64,000 nucleotides of DNA, from IMG/VR virus record IMGVR_UViG_3300044981_000387, positions 56,728 through 120,727 of that record; one strand, written 5' to 3'. Numbering within the stretch: position 1 is the stretch's first letter; each line of letters begins with the position of its first letter. Origin of the DNA: a virus. Below, piece after piece: positions 22,709 to 31,115 of the stretch. The translations under genes were made by a program, and so were the position numbers. The notes beneath the pieces were generated by a model. The model ran no database searches and was not told the DNA's origin. It saw only the letters and a program-made list of their open reading frames with translations.

Positions 22709-23441
22709 CCAACAAAAAATGTCTCATCCTAGACTTTTTCACATATTTGGCAAACTTCTTAATCTCTTCGTTGTTGCCGCTATCCAATACAGCTTGCTCT
22801 AATTTCTCAACATTGGCTAATTTAATTTTACCAGCCAACAACCTAATATAGGTAAAAGACCCTAGAGCAATAATTAAGTCTTCAATCTGGCGTATATCTT
22901 CAGAATTATTTAGATGCTTGGCTAGCTCGAATAAATATCTAGGTTTGCCAGAGGCAAGAATAACTTGCTTGAACTTACTAACTTTTGCCTGTTTAACATG
23001 CTTAAGATACATATGAGCATATTTTACTTTGTTGGAATCTATAATTATTTTTTCTAAAATAGAATGGTCGGCAGATTCAACAAAACAAGCAAAATGGGTA
23101 ATATATTTTATTTTCTTGGACTTGACTACTAGGTTTTGTAAAGCCTTAATATCAGCATGAGGTATATGTCGAGCAAACATAAAAGCATATTTAGGATCTT
23201 TGTTATCTAAAATAACTTTTTGCATTCTAAATTGTTTATAAGGAAACTCGTTAGCACAAAAATAAGCAAAAGCAGAGTTATTATCTTTTACAATCTCGTT
23301 TTGTAATTTCTCTACTTCTTCGATGTTATAACCGTTTTTATCTTTGCTATACGGGTTAGTTTTAAGTTTTCTCTCACTCAAAAGTTTATCCCATTGTAGG
23401 GAATCTTCGCTATAATCATTCTCCGGTATGTATCCACTCAT
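22701..23441 (-). CDS. Helical-repeat protein with ~28-residue repeats
   Basis: 246 aa. From about residue 75 six units of about 28 residues can be lined up, with a consensus Y-x-x-x-F/L-A-x-x-[IV]-x-x-A-[DN]-x-x-x-L-[EQ]-x-[IV]-[IV]-x-S (examples: YAFMFARHIPHADIKALQ, YITHFACFVESADHSILE, YLFELAKHLNNSEDI). The N-terminal 60 residues are polar and lack the repeat. Such arrays build alpha-solenoids that bind protein. No family named. No catalytic motif. Confidence 0.75.
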   Translation of the reverse strand: MSGYIPENDYSEDSLQWDKLLSERKLKTNPYSKDKNGYNIEEVEKLQNEIVKDNNSAFAYFCANEFPYKQFRMQKVILDNKDPKYAFMFARHIPHADIKALQNLVVKSKKIKYITHFACFVESADHSILEKIIIDSNKVKYAHMYLKHVKQAKVSKFKQVILASGKPRYLFELAKHLNNSEDIRQIEDLIIALGSFTYIRLLAGKIKLANVEKLEQAVLDSGNNEEIKKFAKYVKKSRMRHFLLVS

Positions 23442-23472
23442 ACCTTATATATATCATAATTAACATTCAATG

Positions 23473-24678
23473 TTAAATAACAGATAGTATTTTATCAATA
23501 AACGAATCTGGCCATGTGCCATCCTTACGACTTTTTTCAATAAAGTCTTTAGCCGAATTAGCCTTTTCATTATAAATATGATAAAACATAGCCGGCATAC
23601 TTGGATTATATTTTTGCACAGTTAGGGCAAAAGTCTTTTTATCAGGCGCAACAGATCGTGCCTCTGCAGTAATTATTTGCACTAACTCCTCTTGTTTTTT
23701 GAGCCATATCACAAATCTCTCTTTAAGAGAGGCAAGGTTAGCCTGTATTTCTTGTGGTAAGAAAGAGGCAGCATCATCGTCTTTGCCCAATAAAATCAGC
23801 TCCAAACAATTTCTTGGAGAGGTAGCAAGGCTTTCCCTAATTTTGGAAGCTGCCACATAAGCAGCATTCTTAACTTTGATTCGATTGAAGTTGGCATCTC
23901 GTATTACCACGCCCTCGTGTTCCATTGGATTGAGCGAAGAAACCCAATCCAAAAGTTCAGACACAGAGGTGTAGGTGTGTGCCTGCACATGCTGAATACC
24001 TATGATACAAATATCGCTACTATTATGTTCTAGTCCAGTAACTATATTGCGTGCTGCCAAAAGCGTCACATGATTATCAGGATAATAAACTACTATCCTG
24101 TTGTAAGGAGTGGTTAGCTCAAAACAATATGTAGTATTTTTATCCAACTGATCGGTTAGATCTTGAAATGAATATTTGGCAGTATCCTGCACCGCTTTCT
24201 CAAAAAGAGTTCGGAAAGTGAAGATACCATTATCCATTAACAAGTCAGCCTCGGGCACGCTACGGGTAGCTACACACCACTGATTAGTGAAGGGGTCGTA
24301 ATAAACAATACACAGGGTGCCATCTAACTTTTCTAAGACCGCCAAGTTAGGATCGCTCCAATTGATAGGAGCGGCTGATCCTTGACCGATATTAAAAAAC
24401 CTTCGCATTGGATATGCTAGTATTCTAGTCTTACCCGGAATGGTAGCATCTCTGGTAGCAAAACCAGTAGTTCCAGTAGCAAGAATATATTGACCATCCT
24501 CACAAGCCAAAACTAACCCTCGACACTCTTGTGCCAAAGGATCGGCTTCCTTCGCTTCGATCTGATCATAGTTGAGAGAGAACTTGTGCCCTGACTTAGA
24601 GAAGGAGGCATAGACACCGTGTTGCTCCTGTAGCTCCTTGAAAGTATGAGTCTCTAAAAACTTTTGCACCAATAACAT
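23473..24678 (-). CDS. RNA ligase 1 (T4 Rnl1-like)
   Basis: 401 aa, near the 374 of T4 RnlA. ECRGLVLACEDGQ near residue 52, AVLEKLDGTLCIVY near 120 (catalytic Lys), CFELTTPYNRIVVYY near 195, HEGVVIRDANFNRIKVKN near 263 (motifs IV and V), and a helical C-terminal domain. T4 Rnl1 reseals tRNAs cut in the anticodon loop by host nucleases. The paired kinase/phosphatase genes lie about 2 kb downstream on the same strand. Confidence 0.9.
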   Translation of the reverse strand: MLLVQKFLETHTFKELQEQHGVYASFSKSGHKFSLNYDQIEAKEADPLAQECRGLVLACEDGQYILATGTTGFATRDATIPGKTRILAYPMRRFFNIGQGSAAPINWSDPNLAVLEKLDGTLCIVYYDPFTNQWCVATRSVPEADLLMDNGIFTFRTLFEKAVQDTAKYSFQDLTDQLDKNTTYCFELTTPYNRIVVYYPDNHVTLLAARNIVTGLEHNSSDICIIGIQHVQAHTYTSVSELLDWVSSLNPMEHEGVVIRDANFNRIKVKNAAYVAASKIRESLATSPRNCLELILLGKDDDAASFLPQEIQANLASLKERFVIWLKKQEELVQIITAEARSVAPDKKTFALTVQKYNPSMPAMFYHIYNEKANSAKDFIEKSRKDGTWPDSFIDKILSVI

Positions 24679-24679
24679 T

Positions 24680-25093
24680 TTACTTATTAAACCTCACACC
24701 ATTATTAGCCATATGTTTAATAATAGTTTCTCCAATATATTTGGATTCATCCGCTATCTTTTGTAGATCGGGTAAAGGTATTCGTTCTCTCTCTTCTTTT
24801 TCTAAAGAATGAAAAATCCAATTATCTCCGTATTTATCTTTGAGGTGAGCATAAAATTGTTCATCGGTGAGAGTAAATAAATCATTAAGAAACTGTAAAT
24901 TACGAGACATTTTAATGGTAAAAACTCGTCCGATCATTTTCATTAAATTAGACTGAAGTGTTCGTAATTGATCGTCCGACATTTCTTGCACTTCATCGCT
25001 TTCCATAATTTGGCTCAAGCCATATCGGAAATCTAAAATAAAACGTTCACCCTCTTCGGTCAAAGAACCATTTTCCTTAAAAAGATTTTTCAT
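24680..25093 (-). CDS. Unknown helical protein, 137 aa
   Basis: ATG at 25093 (MKNLFKENGSLTEEGERFIL) is chosen; a longer frame to 25141 runs into the membrane-protein gene. Polar, all-helical, acidic, no motif. One base from the Rnl1-like gene, thus probably co-translated. Confidence 0.7.
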   Translation of the reverse strand: MKNLFKENGSLTEEGERFILDFRYGLSQIMESDEVQEMSDDQLRTLQSNLMKMIGRVFTIKMSRNLQFLNDLFTLTDEQFYAHLKDKYGDNWIFHSLEKEERERIPLPDLQKIADESKYIGETIIKHMANNGVRFNK

Positions 25094-25094
25094 A

Positions 25095-25334
25095 TCAGTC
25101 CCTAGTAGTAAGCAGTGCCATGACGCATACGCCGCTGGCAATAGCGGCTGCCCAACTGACCGGATGAGAAGACACGACCATAAAAATATGTGCAGAGCTG
25201 GGCCAATAGGTCAGCAACAGATATCGTATGCCAACCCAGCCAGCACATAATAAAATGAGCTTCCATAGCCAGCCGTCAATAAACAGCATCCAAACTATGT
25301 AAAGAACAATGAGCGAAACAATGCCGAAAATCAT
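25095..25334 (-). CDS. Small membrane protein, 79 aa
   Basis: Three hydrophobic segments (about residues 3-18, 22-42, 55-75) with W-rich interfaces. No signal for function. First gene behind the 24-base box at 25345, with the ATG only about 11 bases beyond it. Confidence 0.7.
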   Translation of the reverse strand: MIFGIVSLIVLYIVWMLFIDGWLWKLILLCAGWVGIRYLLLTYWPSSAHIFMVVSSHPVSWAAAIASGVCVMALLTTRD

Positions 25335-25344
25335 GGGTATATCT

Positions 25345-25368
25345 TAATTCTTATAAATTGGTTGTCAA
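25345..25368 (-). promoter_or_regulatory. Conserved 24-base promoter-like box, copy d
   Basis: Minus strand TTGACA then ACCAATTTATAAGAATTA. Differs at two or three positions from the copies at 31474, 38180 and 50380. The TGA stop of the upstream gene (25367-25365) is inside TTGACA. Confidence 0.7.
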
Positions 25369-25664
25369 GCCTGAGGCAGCATGGCATCGATAACTTCTAC
25401 AATATCTGCCGACCTCAGCGCCTCTAATACTGGCTCTAGCTTTTTCTCGTCAAACTCAATTAATATCTGAGGCTCTGGTGAGTAGTCTTTAACTAATTTA
25501 ATAGACTTATCATCTAATAATGTTTTAAGCTCTTTCTTGAATTGTTTGATAGATTGCTGACATAATTCTTCGCGTAACTTCTGTTCTTCCTCTTTCTTGA
25601 CCTTTTTGCCTTTGAGATCTAGGTATTCCATCTTGAGAAAAATAAGGCGCCTTTTATCTGCCAT
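25365..25664 (-). CDS. Unknown charged protein, 99 aa
   Basis: ATG at 25664 (MADKRRLIFLKMEYLDLKGK) has GAAGG about 11 bases upstream; 25673 and TTG 25685 are alternatives. Central Lys/Glu-rich helix (KKVKKEEEQKLREELCQQ). No motif recognised. Confidence 0.65.
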   Translation of the reverse strand: MADKRRLIFLKMEYLDLKGKKVKKEEEQKLREELCQQSIKQFKKELKTLLDDKSIKLVKDYSPEPQILIEFDEKKLEPVLEALRSADIVEVIDAMLPQA

Positions 25665-25845
25665 GATAATCATCGCCTTCGGCAACCAGAGTGATTACCC
25701 TTTTTCGTTGATCACCCTCGCCAACAAAATCATCTACACAATGATTTACCGGGGTGGGTTTTCCATTCACATAAACATAAACCTCACCAAGAGCATTATA
25801 ACCACAAACTTCGGCTAAAAGTTTCAATAGATAAATAATTTTCAT
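25654..25845 (-). CDS. Unknown 63-aa protein
   Basis: Begins MKIIYLLKLLAEVCGYNAL, then GEVYVYVNGKPTPVNHCVDD; small alpha/beta protein without a known motif. Follows the next gene upstream without a gap and overlaps the start of the following gene by 11 bases. Confidence 0.65.
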   Translation of the reverse strand: MKIIYLLKLLAEVCGYNALGEVYVYVNGKPTPVNHCVDDFVGEGDQRKRVITLVAEGDDYHGR

Positions 25846-26109
25846 TTATATTCTCTCTAAAAAATAGAACTCCACGAACTCTTCTTTAGCTGCCCCATTA
25901 TCATTGATAACTTTGTAAGCATTGATGCGCAGATCTTTTAGATCAGGAGATATCTCACACCTAGATACTTCCACATACTCACCTGGCTCTAGAGTGACTA
26001 ATTTAGTTTTAGGTTGTAAAACGGTGGGTGGCTGAGAAACAACCTCATAGCCAGGCACCATAGCTACTTGACTAAAAACTTTTTTGAGAAGAACGAAAAC
26101 TTGACTCAT
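25846..26109 (-). CDS. Unknown 87-aa protein
   Basis: ATG at 26109 (MSQVFVLLKKVFSQVAMVPG); the longer frame to 26352 is a shadow of the upstream gene. The C-terminal 50 residues are beta-rich (TKLVTLEPGEYVEVSRCEI). No function. Confidence 0.65.
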   Translation of the reverse strand: MSQVFVLLKKVFSQVAMVPGYEVVSQPPTVLQPKTKLVTLEPGEYVEVSRCEISPDLKDLRINAYKVINDNGAAKEEFVEFYFLERI

Positions 26110-26110
26110 A

Positions 26111-26362
26111 TTAATTTTGAGTCTTTTTATCGGGCGTTTCATGACTAATTGTTCCGCCACAATCAGGGCAAACATTATCATTTTCTTGATTCCACTCTTC
26201 CCAAAACTCTTCCTGTGTCCATCCCACCGAAGACAAAAATAGCACCCATAGAGCTTGACACCTATCATCAATTTCCTCTCCATCGCCAGCCCCAAAAACA
26301 AAATGTAGCGTATCGAATACCTGATACACACTGTCGTAGTCCATTCTATCAATATTTTTCAT
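26111..26362 (-). CDS. Unknown acidic protein with C-terminal CxxC, 83 aa
   Basis: ATG at 26362 (MKNIDRMDYDSVYQV) with GGAG six bases before. C-terminus VCPDCGGTISHETPD could hold part of a zinc site. Trp-rich middle (WTQEEFWEEWNQ). No family assigned. Confidence 0.65.
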   Translation of the reverse strand: MKNIDRMDYDSVYQVFDTLHFVFGAGDGEEIDDRCQALWVLFLSSVGWTQEEFWEEWNQENDNVCPDCGGTISHETPDKKTQN

Positions 26363-26363
26363 T

Positions 26364-26639
26364 TTAATCTCCAATCACTTCACGCCACAGTTGTTCCATG
26401 ATACCCTTAAACTCGGGGCCCAAAGTTCTCAAAACATCTTTAGACTCTAGTTTATGTGTAATGGTGCCATTAAAACAATTAGCAGGACCACTACTACCGC
26501 CATGATTATGGCAACCATATCCTGCACAAAAGCCACAACGATATTCTAATATGATGCAGCTAACACCGGACTCTAAATCTATAGAGATCTGAAGTTTAGG
26601 TTTAGTTAATTCTATTCTTTCAATTAGTTCTACTTTCAT
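26364..26639 (-). CDS. Cys/Gly-rich 91-aa protein
   Basis: ATG at 26639 (MKVELIERIELTKPKL). CGFCAGYGCHNHGGSSGPAN contains three Cys and two His, likely a metal site, followed by a short helix. The longer frame to 26678 lies in the kinase gene. Function unknown. Confidence 0.65.
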   Translation of the reverse strand: MKVELIERIELTKPKLQISIDLESGVSCIILEYRCGFCAGYGCHNHGGSSGPANCFNGTITHKLESKDVLRTLGPEFKGIMEQLWREVIGD

Positions 26640-26647
26640 AATACCTC

Positions 26648-27634
26648 TTAAAAATCGCCAGGTGCAACCTGAAAACAAGTCAGCCCTTTAGACCTCCAGA
26701 AGTCCACAACACTCGACCTATCATCCAAAACCAGCAACACATTATACTTACCTTCAATGTGTTCTTGATAGATTTCTTCCTTGATGATAGCATCCTTACG
26801 GAAGTCATCAGTCTTACGCATATGAAGGTCGTATGGGATTGGTAGGACTGCGTTGGTTAGGTTTCCCTTCATTAGGTTATCGCAACCAATGGAGCTACGG
26901 CACCACTTCTCAATAAACCTAACGGTCTCTGGACGATATTTATCTTCTCTGCCTGAGCAGAAAATGATTCGGCGTCCAGCCCTATAATGAGCTAACACCG
27001 TCTCTATCACGGGAGTGTTAGGCAGATCCTTCTGATCGCAATCGGAAGCATCATAAGGGCTGCGATTGTGTATCAAGGCTAGGGTGCCGTCCAAGTCACA
27101 AATGACCGCTTCTGGTAAGCTAGAATCATAAGCTGGGCCTTCCACCGTTTGACTGTGGTGTCCCATCTGTTGTGTATATATTTCCACACGCGGCTTATAG
27201 AATCGGAATTGCTTGCCACCAGAATCTTTCCACCATTTCCTGACCACATCATCCGGCACGCGAGCCGCACCTTCACGTTTGGAGTTGCGTTCCAAAGCCT
27301 CCTCAAGTTCGATATAAAAAGCCTTCTCAAACACCTGCACATCCACATTGACCGATTTGGCAATCTTGCACACATCGTCAAAGTGGCGACGGTTCAAGTT
27401 GAGGTTGTCGATGATGATGTTCTTCCCACGCTTCATGGCATCTCGTATCAAGTAATTACGAGCATCGGTAATGATCTTTTCATAATCCGAAGACCAGACC
27501 GAACCATTCATCATGGCTCGTAGATCATCATTGTTGATACGAACCCAATTGGATGGATCTTTGGCGATGACTTGCTTGGCGTAAGTGCTCTTGCCAGATC
27601 CGGGGATCCCTACTAACATTTCTACTTTAATCAT
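26648..27634 (-). CDS. Polynucleotide kinase/phosphatase (T4 PseT-like)
   Basis: 328 aa. N-terminal kinase: P-loop GIPGSGKSTYAKQ near residue 10, NNDDLRAMM, DNLNLNRRHFDDV. C-terminal HAD phosphatase: VICDLDGTLAL near residue 184, FCSGREDKYRP, VLLVLDDRSSVVDFW near 306. T4 Pnkp removes 3' phosphates and adds 5' phosphates so an RNA ligase can reseal cleaved tRNA. Length and domain order are close to T4 (301 aa). Two bases from the following gene's stop. One of two such genes in the window. Confidence 0.92.
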   Translation of the reverse strand: MIKVEMLVGIPGSGKSTYAKQVIAKDPSNWVRINNDDLRAMMNGSVWSSDYEKIITDARNYLIRDAMKRGKNIIIDNLNLNRRHFDDVCKIAKSVNVDVQVFEKAFYIELEEALERNSKREGAARVPDDVVRKWWKDSGGKQFRFYKPRVEIYTQQMGHHSQTVEGPAYDSSLPEAVICDLDGTLALIHNRSPYDASDCDQKDLPNTPVIETVLAHYRAGRRIIFCSGREDKYRPETVRFIEKWCRSSIGCDNLMKGNLTNAVLPIPYDLHMRKTDDFRKDAIIKEEIYQEHIEGKYNVLLVLDDRSSVVDFWRSKGLTCFQVAPGDF

Positions 27635-27635
27635 T

Positions 27636-28004
27636 TTAGGAACCTACATCCAATCTAATTGTCTTTTTCTTATAATCTACATTGATGCCTACGATAGACA
27701 AATCTCCAATATCATGACCATAAATGCCATAACGACCGCAACCCATATCTGTATCCATAGTAGCATCTTCTACATCATAAGTCTTTTGATATGACTTACC
27801 AATCACAGAAAGTAGTTTAGTTAAACCCATACCATTTTTGCCAGTTCGGATTTTGTAGTGTGCTGGATAGCTTAAGGGATAATCGATCTTCAACTCGAAG
27901 GTTTGATTGGCTGGAAGTTTTTGGAACTCTTTTCTGCTCCAAATACCTAATAGATGCGTAACGGGAATAAACACCGTAATATTTTGTTTAGCTTTCTTTT
28001 TCAT
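27636..28004 (-). CDS. Unknown 122-aa protein
   Basis: Begins with a basic stretch (MKKKAKQNITVFIPVTHLLG). KIRTGKNGMGLTKLLSVIGK and CGRYGIYGHDIGDLSIVGI look like a small alpha/beta fold. Sits between the two kinase/phosphatase genes, so it may take part in RNA repair (guilt by association only). Confidence 0.7.
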   Translation of the reverse strand: MKKKAKQNITVFIPVTHLLGIWSRKEFQKLPANQTFELKIDYPLSYPAHYKIRTGKNGMGLTKLLSVIGKSYQKTYDVEDATMDTDMGCGRYGIYGHDIGDLSIVGINVDYKKKTIRLDVGS

Positions 28005-28257
28005 ATAGGTCTTTCATCTCTTCTAAATATTGATATTGTGCCTCCGAAGAATAATCGGGTGGAGATACTTTCTCCGCTACTTCCATTTCTATATCCCAGG
28101 CAGTCTCAAACTGAAAATCAAGAACGAAACCAGATAGCACAGTCCATAACCAGTTCTTACGCATGGAGACGATAGTCCATCCATACTTTTTACCACGAGT
28201 TTCCATGAATTCATGTATCTTTTCTGGCTTACCGAAAAACATTTCTTTCCTAATCAT
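27988..28257 (-). CDS. Unknown 89-aa protein
   Basis: Begins MIRKEMFFGKPEKIHEFMET; Trp-containing middle and acidic tail. ATGA-coupled to the upstream kinase gene and overlapping the next by 17 bases. No motif. Confidence 0.65.
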   Translation of the reverse strand: MIRKEMFFGKPEKIHEFMETRGKKYGWTIVSMRKNWLWTVLSGFVLDFQFETAWDIEMEVAEKVSPPDYSSEAQYQYLEEMKDLYEKES

Positions 28258-29189
28258 TGAAAAAACTCCGCTTGATCTACGTATTGAATGCCGGCACGTG
28301 CCGCAAAGGTTTTGTCAGTAGTCATATCCCCGACAAAAATTGTATCTTTACGAGATAATTTGTGTTTCAACATGAACTCAACGAAAACACCAACCATAGG
28401 TTTGCGACAATAACAGCTAATTGGGGCAGATTGATGAGGACAAAATCGATACTCGATATCCAGGCCCAACTGCTGGTTAGTATAATCAAATAATTCCACA
28501 GCCTTCTCATAAGTTAATTCTCCTTTGGCTACACCACTTTGATTAGAAACCCCTAACAATAAATAACCTTTGTCTTTATAAGACTGCAACACTGCTTTAC
28601 GGTTAGGCTTCATTTCTATTTGTTCTTTAATCACTGGATACTTATCATTACCATTGATACACTCACGCAAGGTGCCGTCATAATCAACTATAACCGCCTT
28701 GTTGGTAAACTCGGGGTTTTCTTGTCGAACAAACTTAAAGACTTCTACCTTGGAAAAACCTTCCGATACTTCTGGTTTTTGGAAATCCTTCTTATACTTG
28801 AATAAAACCAAAGGAGGAAAAATATTAGGGTGTTTGGCACTTTTGATCTTTTCGGGTGTGGGGAACTCGCCCAGTAGCTTGATAGCTCGTTGCACCGCAT
28901 TGAACTGTGCCTCCTCAATAGAAGTTCCCATTAACACACAGCTAATATCGGCGCCATATCGTTTAGCCAATTCTATAAATGGCTTGCGAGTCTCGGCAGT
29001 GGCGAATAGGTTGTCCAGCACCACATCCTTACCACTAACTAATAAGTCTTGCATCTTGGGAAGTAAAGCAGCAATAGTGCCACCCTCTGTGTCCCTATTA
29101 AGGGAGACATAATTTTGAGCCACAAAATCTTTAGTTAAAGTTGACTTGCCGCTACTTGGGGCACCAACTACCATCTTAACTCTTGCCAT
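28254..29189 (-). CDS. P-loop kinase plus HAD phosphatase (PNKP-like), second copy
   Basis: 311 aa. P-loop VVGAPSSGKSTLTKDF near residue 7 and VVLDNLFATAETRKPF form the kinase half. From about 165: AVIVDYDGTLREC (HAD motif I), LLGVSNQSGVAKGEL and CPHQSAPISCYCRKP (HisB-N/GmhB-type zinc loop), TIFVGDMTTDK. This HAD half resembles histidinol-phosphatase-like 3' phosphatases such as eukaryotic PNKP, not the T4 type, so the two kinase/phosphatases here are of different descent. Domain order is kinase first, the reverse of eukaryotic PNKP. Confidence 0.85.
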   Translation of the reverse strand: MARVKMVVGAPSSGKSTLTKDFVAQNYVSLNRDTEGGTIAALLPKMQDLLVSGKDVVLDNLFATAETRKPFIELAKRYGADISCVLMGTSIEEAQFNAVQRAIKLLGEFPTPEKIKSAKHPNIFPPLVLFKYKKDFQKPEVSEGFSKVEVFKFVRQENPEFTNKAVIVDYDGTLRECINGNDKYPVIKEQIEMKPNRKAVLQSYKDKGYLLLGVSNQSGVAKGELTYEKAVELFDYTNQQLGLDIEYRFCPHQSAPISCYCRKPMVGVFVEFMLKHKLSRKDTIFVGDMTTDKTFAARAGIQYVDQAEFFQ

Positions 29190-29487
29190 TTTGTTTATCC
29201 CACTTAGCCAATTGCTTTTTATATTTCTTCAGCTCTTTATCAAAGTCTTTATTTTTGATTTCTTTTTCCCAGGCAATTTCAATCCAGACTTCATCGCCAT
29301 CTTCTTCATATTGATTCTCTTTCAGTTCTATGGTCACATCCATAGCGCCTTTAGGAATAACTTCTTTACACCATTCCAAAAAAGATATAAGAGAAACTTT
29401 AGAGCTAACATGATAGAAATGATAGTTAGCTGACCCTTTAGTTACAATTCTTTTAGCAGGTTTTATTGGCTTATCTATTAAGTTCAT
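29176..29487 (-). CDS. Unknown 103-aa protein
   Basis: Basic N-terminus (KPIKPAKRIVTKGSANYHFY), alpha/beta middle (FLEWCKEVIPKGAMDVTIEL), very Lys-rich C-terminus. Overlaps the second kinase gene by 14 bases. No function recognised. Confidence 0.65.
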   Translation of the reverse strand: MNLIDKPIKPAKRIVTKGSANYHFYHVSSKVSLISFLEWCKEVIPKGAMDVTIELKENQYEEDGDEVWIEIAWEKEIKNKDFDKELKKYKKQLAKWDKQNGKS

Positions 29488-29532
29488 ATAGTTTCAGAAT
29501 GATAGTATTCCATATCATTCCGAAATGATTGA

Positions 29533-30780
29533 TTACGGATGCGGATTAATCTGAAGGTCGCGAGCAGTCTTGACCATCAACATATCCACCACACCTTGAT
29601 TGAGGCCCGTGCCACCGGTTCCACCACTACCCACCACCGTATCCGGTGTTTGGCGTTGATTACCATAAGCATTGGCCCAAGCAATTTCAACTTGCTTGTA
29701 GACATCCAACTTCTCCAACACATAGTTATTAGCTCGCATAGCTAATCTCTTACTGTCGGCGTCAGCCTTGGCTTCCGTAACAGTCTGTTGTGCGGCTAAC
29801 TTAGCGGTTTCCAACGACAGGGCGGCGACGTCTCTATCCTTGGTGGCTTGAGTGACAGCGACTTCCTTATCCTTCTCAGCGGAAGTAACGGCGGTTGCCT
29901 TCTCAACTTCTTGTGCCCACTTAGCTTTGGCAGCTTCTGCTTTACCTTGCTGCTCCACAGTCAAAGTATCTTGTTCTGCTTTCTTAGCATTGACGATAGC
30001 TTGTTGCACAGCCATAATAGCCTCTTGCTGCTGCTTAATTTGGGCCTCTACTGCCGGATCATATTCAATACCATTGATGGTAATATTACTGGCATTCATA
30101 CCAAATCTCTGAATAGGACTATCCTCTTCACGCTCAATACCATTAGGAGAATGAGTATTTTGCTTCGGAATAACGATATCAACCACCTTCTCTTGTCCAG
30201 TCAATGGATCAGTGGTCTTAACCTGATCGTGCTCCGTACGATACACACCATAGATAATTTGGTCTGTGATGTAGTTAATTAAATCGGCACGCTTTTCGGC
30301 GTAAGACTCGCGAGAACTCATCAATGGTCCGGACATAAAGACGCTCTTATTAACTACCTGACGCACCAATTCGTGGTCAATAGCTTCCATTGAATGGTAG
30401 GTTTGGTGAAGAGCGATCATTTTGTTCTGATCGGTAGGTAGGGTATAACGAAGAGAACCAGAGATATTTCCGTGTCCACCGTCATTAAAACGAACCTTGA
30501 TACTATCGTCGGTTTCTTTTCCTTCATCTGTCTTGGCACTAAACCAAAGTTGAGCAGAACGCTTATAGCGCGTTACCGTTCCAAAGTTCTGCCAGTGCAC
30601 GCCTGAAGTATCCCATACATGAAGTTGTCCGCCGACAACATCTTGTTTAATAACAATTTCATCAGCACCTACTGTAGTGACGGAGTCGAAAACTACTATG
30701 AGTCCAACTACCAACACTACTACTCCAATCACTAACTTAACGATTAGGCTCGTTAAGCCGTTATTTTGTTGTGTAGCCAT
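29533..30780 (-). CDS. SPFH/Band-7 domain membrane protein
   Basis: 415 aa. One transmembrane segment at about residues 12-32 (LIVKLVIGVVVLVVGLIVVF), then a prohibitin-type domain (TVGADEIVIKQDVVGGQLHV, SGVHWQNFGTVTRYKRSAQL), then a long Ala/Lys/Glu coiled coil (about 240-350) and a Gly-rich tail. SPFH proteins form rings at the inner membrane and often control proteases or membrane domains. Several large phages carry one, and their role is unclear. Directly follows an 88-aa single-pass protein that may be its partner. Confidence 0.88.
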   Translation of the reverse strand: MATQQNNGLTSLIVKLVIGVVVLVVGLIVVFDSVTTVGADEIVIKQDVVGGQLHVWDTSGVHWQNFGTVTRYKRSAQLWFSAKTDEGKETDDSIKVRFNDGGHGNISGSLRYTLPTDQNKMIALHQTYHSMEAIDHELVRQVVNKSVFMSGPLMSSRESYAEKRADLINYITDQIIYGVYRTEHDQVKTTDPLTGQEKVVDIVIPKQNTHSPNGIEREEDSPIQRFGMNASNITINGIEYDPAVEAQIKQQQEAIMAVQQAIVNAKKAEQDTLTVEQQGKAEAAKAKWAQEVEKATAVTSAEKDKEVAVTQATKDRDVAALSLETAKLAAQQTVTEAKADADSKRLAMRANNYVLEKLDVYKQVEIAWANAYGNQRQTPDTVVGSGGTGGTGLNQGVVDMLMVKTARDLQINPHP

Positions 30781-30783
30781 TTC

Positions 30784-31050
30784 TTATATTCTCCTATGCT
30801 TTTCTTGTTCTTCTACATCATCATCTTTAAGAACATCTTCATAGAGATGATCATAGAGTTTTTCAGCTTCTTTATTTAGGCGAGCTGCCTCAACATCAAG
30901 GCGGGCCTGCTCCAATCTTTCTTTAGCTTGTGCCAAGGAACTTTTCCTGCTCACGGGTAACAGTCGTTTAACAAATTGATAAAGCGGTACTCCAATGAAA
31001 AATACTACAGTCCCTAAAAGCAATAGCAATAAAATATCCTCGAATAACAT
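30784..31050 (-). CDS. Single-pass membrane protein with coiled coil
   Basis: 88 aa. Transmembrane segment at about residues 5-25 (ILLLLLLGTVVFFIGVPL), then a long charged helix LAQAKERLEQARLDVEAARL. Three bases before the SPFH gene; the similar layout suggests the two proteins meet in the membrane (inference). Confidence 0.75.
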   Translation of the reverse strand: MLFEDILLLLLLGTVVFFIGVPLYQFVKRLLPVSRKSSLAQAKERLEQARLDVEAARLNKEAEKLYDHLYEDVLKDDDVEEQEKHRRI

Positions 31051-31060
31051 TAATCCTCCA

Positions 31061-31083
31061 AATAAAAAACCAGCTTCCGCTGG
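31061..31083 (-). terminator. Rho-independent terminator after thioredoxin
   Basis: Minus strand hairpin CCAGC-GGAA-GCTGG (31083-31070) followed by TTTTTT (31069-31064). It ends the short thioredoxin transcript about 33 bases after its stop, so the SPFH operon is probably reached only by readthrough or from its own promoter. Confidence 0.85.
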
Positions 31084-31115
31084 CTCTCATAAATATTCAG
31101 TTGTAATTTTACTTT

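Noticed and set aside
28699-29112. Plus-strand frame of 137 codons in the second kinase gene
   Set aside because: Antisense to a gene with clear P-loop and HAD motifs.
29848-30282. Plus-strand frame of 144 codons inside the SPFH gene
   Set aside because: Antisense to a well supported gene; the Leu/Ser/Cys-rich product is what the reverse complement of a Gln/Ala/Lys coiled coil yields.
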